From an uncultured Chloroflexota bacterium (GTDB lineage: Bacteria > Chloroflexota > UBA11872), in the NCBI GenBank assembly GCA_958296175.1, contig OY282448.1:2666127-2730126 (forward strand): a stretch of DNA of 64,000 nt, given 5' to 3'. Each line of letters starts with the position of its first letter. Position 1 is the first letter of the stretch. The notes under the pieces were generated by a model. That model ran no database searches. It was given only the letters and a program-made list of their open reading frames with translations, and was not told where the DNA came from. The position numbers were made by a program, and so were the translations under genes. This document shows positions 62,952 through 64,000 of this stretch, one piece after another.

Positions 62952-63740
62952 CTATGGGACACGTACCGAGGGGGAGCGGGAAACGGCTCGTTCTTCTGCG
63001 GCCTGGTCGATAGCTCGAACGGCCAGCGGCGCGGCGGCGCGCAGGGCGCGCAGGGCCGTGCGCAGGTCGCGTACGAAGCGGATGGCCGCGCGCAGTTCCA
63101 GCGGCAGGCGGCCCAGACCCAGGATCTCCGGCCACAGCCGCCCGCCCTGCAGGGCGCCCAGCGCGGCCACGGCGCGGGGGATTCCGCGGCCTGGAGGGTC
63201 CAGCACGACCCGCAGGCCAACCGCGGGAACGCCCGCCGACCGCGCGCCGGCCAGCACGGCGTGCGTTTCCATGTCCACGCCCACAAACCCCGCGCGGCCC
63301 AGCCGGCGCTTGTCGTCGGCGTCCGCCAGCTGGTCGACGTGCGCCAGCGCGCCTGCCTGGGGCGGCGGGCCGCGCTCGTTCAGCGCCTGCATGACGGCCG
63401 CGGCCAGCCGCGGACAGGCGGGCGCGGGTGCGGCGAACGGCGGCCCCGCGCCGCTGGCGACCAGCACGCGGCCAGGCGCCTGGCCGGGTTGGGTTCCCCC
63501 CGCCAGTCCGGCAACGAGCACCGCACGCAGGGGCCGGCGGTCGAGCGTCTGCTCCAGCGCGGCCGCGGCCCGCGCGGCGCCCTGGCCCGTCACCACGGCG
63601 ACGGTCTCCACGCCGTCGAAGCGCCAGCGGCGCGCGCCCGCCTCGGGCACGCTGAAGCCGGCGGCGGCCGCGCCCGTCGCGGCGCTCAACTCGGCGCGCG
63701 TGGCGGCCAGGATGCCGATCGGGAGGCATTCGCCGCTCAT
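62952..63740 (-). CDS. Nucleoside phosphorylase-like protein
   Basis: A 262-residue protein of the PNP/UDP phosphorylase (MTA/SAH nucleosidase) fold: IGILAATRAELSAAT at the start, VVTGQGAARAAAALEQ, VLVAGLAGGTQPGQAPGRVL, and the Met-Glu substrate block VGVDMETHAVLAGARSAGVP followed by LRVVLDPPGRGIP. This pattern is shared with hopanoid-associated phosphorylases. Exact substrate unknown. Start ATG 63740. Low-complexity Ala/Arg tail at the end. Confidence 0.75.
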   Translation of the reverse strand: MSGECLPIGILAATRAELSAATGAAAAGFSVPEAGARRWRFDGVETVAVVTGQGAARAAAALEQTLDRRPLRAVLVAGLAGGTQPGQAPGRVLVASGAGPPFAAPAPACPRLAAAVMQALNERGPPPQAGALAHVDQLADADDKRRLGRAGFVGVDMETHAVLAGARSAGVPAVGLRVVLDPPGRGIPRAVAALGALQGGRLWPEILGLGRLPLELRAAIRFVRDLRTALRALRAAAPLAVRAIDQAAEERAVSRSPSVRVP

Positions 63741-64000
63741 CTGGACACCCGTGCAGGCGGGAATGACGGACGAGCAGCGGCCACGAACGCCGCCGGCCAG
63801 GTGACACCCGCCTGGACTCCCGCTGGCGCAGGAACGACGGCGGGGGGAGTGGTCGGTGACGCCGCCGGGCGGTGGACGTTCACCGGAGTTCCCTCATGCG
63901 CGGGAATGGCGGGGTACGCCGGCCGCGGTCGAGCGGCGCCGGGCCGCCCAGCACCGCCGCCGCGGCAGCGCCTCAACCAGCGGCGAAGAACCGGTGGCGG
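63741..64000. other. Terminal intergenic region with REP-type hairpins
   Basis: Contains GACACCC(G)T/CAGGCGGGAATGACGG-type units near 63745 and 63800, related to the GCGGGAAT palindromes seen at about 46710. No gene is supported up to the window edge. Confidence 0.4.

Overview
The window is about 64 kb of high-GC (roughly 70%) bacterial chromosome. No 16S gene or taxonomic marker set is present, so the placement is inference. A 23S-5S unit with no 16S beside it, Tat-type lipoproteins with Ala/Pro/Thr linkers, an NHL protein with a QYFQRG-type tail, and many Gfo/Idh/MocA, PhyH and zinc-alcohol-dehydrogenase genes suggest Chloroflexota, perhaps a marine or sponge-associated lineage.

Layout: 1-2444 is a lower-GC accessory island of small membrane or secreted proteins on the minus strand. 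Its genes share a hairpin leader, and two of them sit behind a 44-nt tRNA-like mini-element. 2445-3062 is a scar holding a possible transposase remnant and a displaced fragment of the neighbouring nucleotidase gene. 3063-11291 carries a 5'-nucleotidase, tRNA-Ile and tRNA-Ala, a VOC protein, an ABC transporter, a DUF5069 protein, an alkyladenine glycosylase and an aldo/keto reductase. 11558-14990 is the 23S-5S unit with nested processing stems. 15180-22125 holds a truncated SDR, a cysteine-cluster protein, an RraA-like protein, an alcohol dehydrogenase coupled to an ArsC/Spx-like gene with an in-frame UGA (a selenocysteine candidate), a solute-binding protein and a PhyH dioxygenase. 22313-32513 has tRNA-Thr, a winged-helix/GIY-YIG pair, HAD and FmdB genes, a heptosyltransferase-like gene, an LCP protein, an NHL protein and two oxidoreductases.

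33411-40921 is a surface-polysaccharide locus: a flippase converging on five glycosyltransferase genes. 41316-44594 is the block rpmG-secE-nusG-rplK-rplA-rplJ-rplL, transcribed on the minus strand, with an attenuator-like hairpin before rplJ. 44921-49335 has a Rieske protein, an alcohol dehydrogenase and an oxidoreductase. 49261-52712 is a NarL-type two-component system whose kinase gene carries in-frame repeats. 53110-56044 holds moeB, a rhodanese and a divergent Lon-like protease. 56333-56661 is a small CRISPR-like array without cas genes. The remainder contains an SMP-30 lactonase, uvrC, a coiled-coil gene that looks frameshifted, a CBS protein, an ArsB/NhaD-like permease and a nucleoside-phosphorylase-like gene.

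Intergenic DNA is rich in palindromic and tandem repeats. Short displaced gene fragments (nucleotidase, rplL) point to frequent small-scale duplication. The most interesting observations are the UGA-containing ArsC-like gene with a SECIS-like hairpin, and the tRNA-like mini-elements with a shared leader in the first 2 kb.
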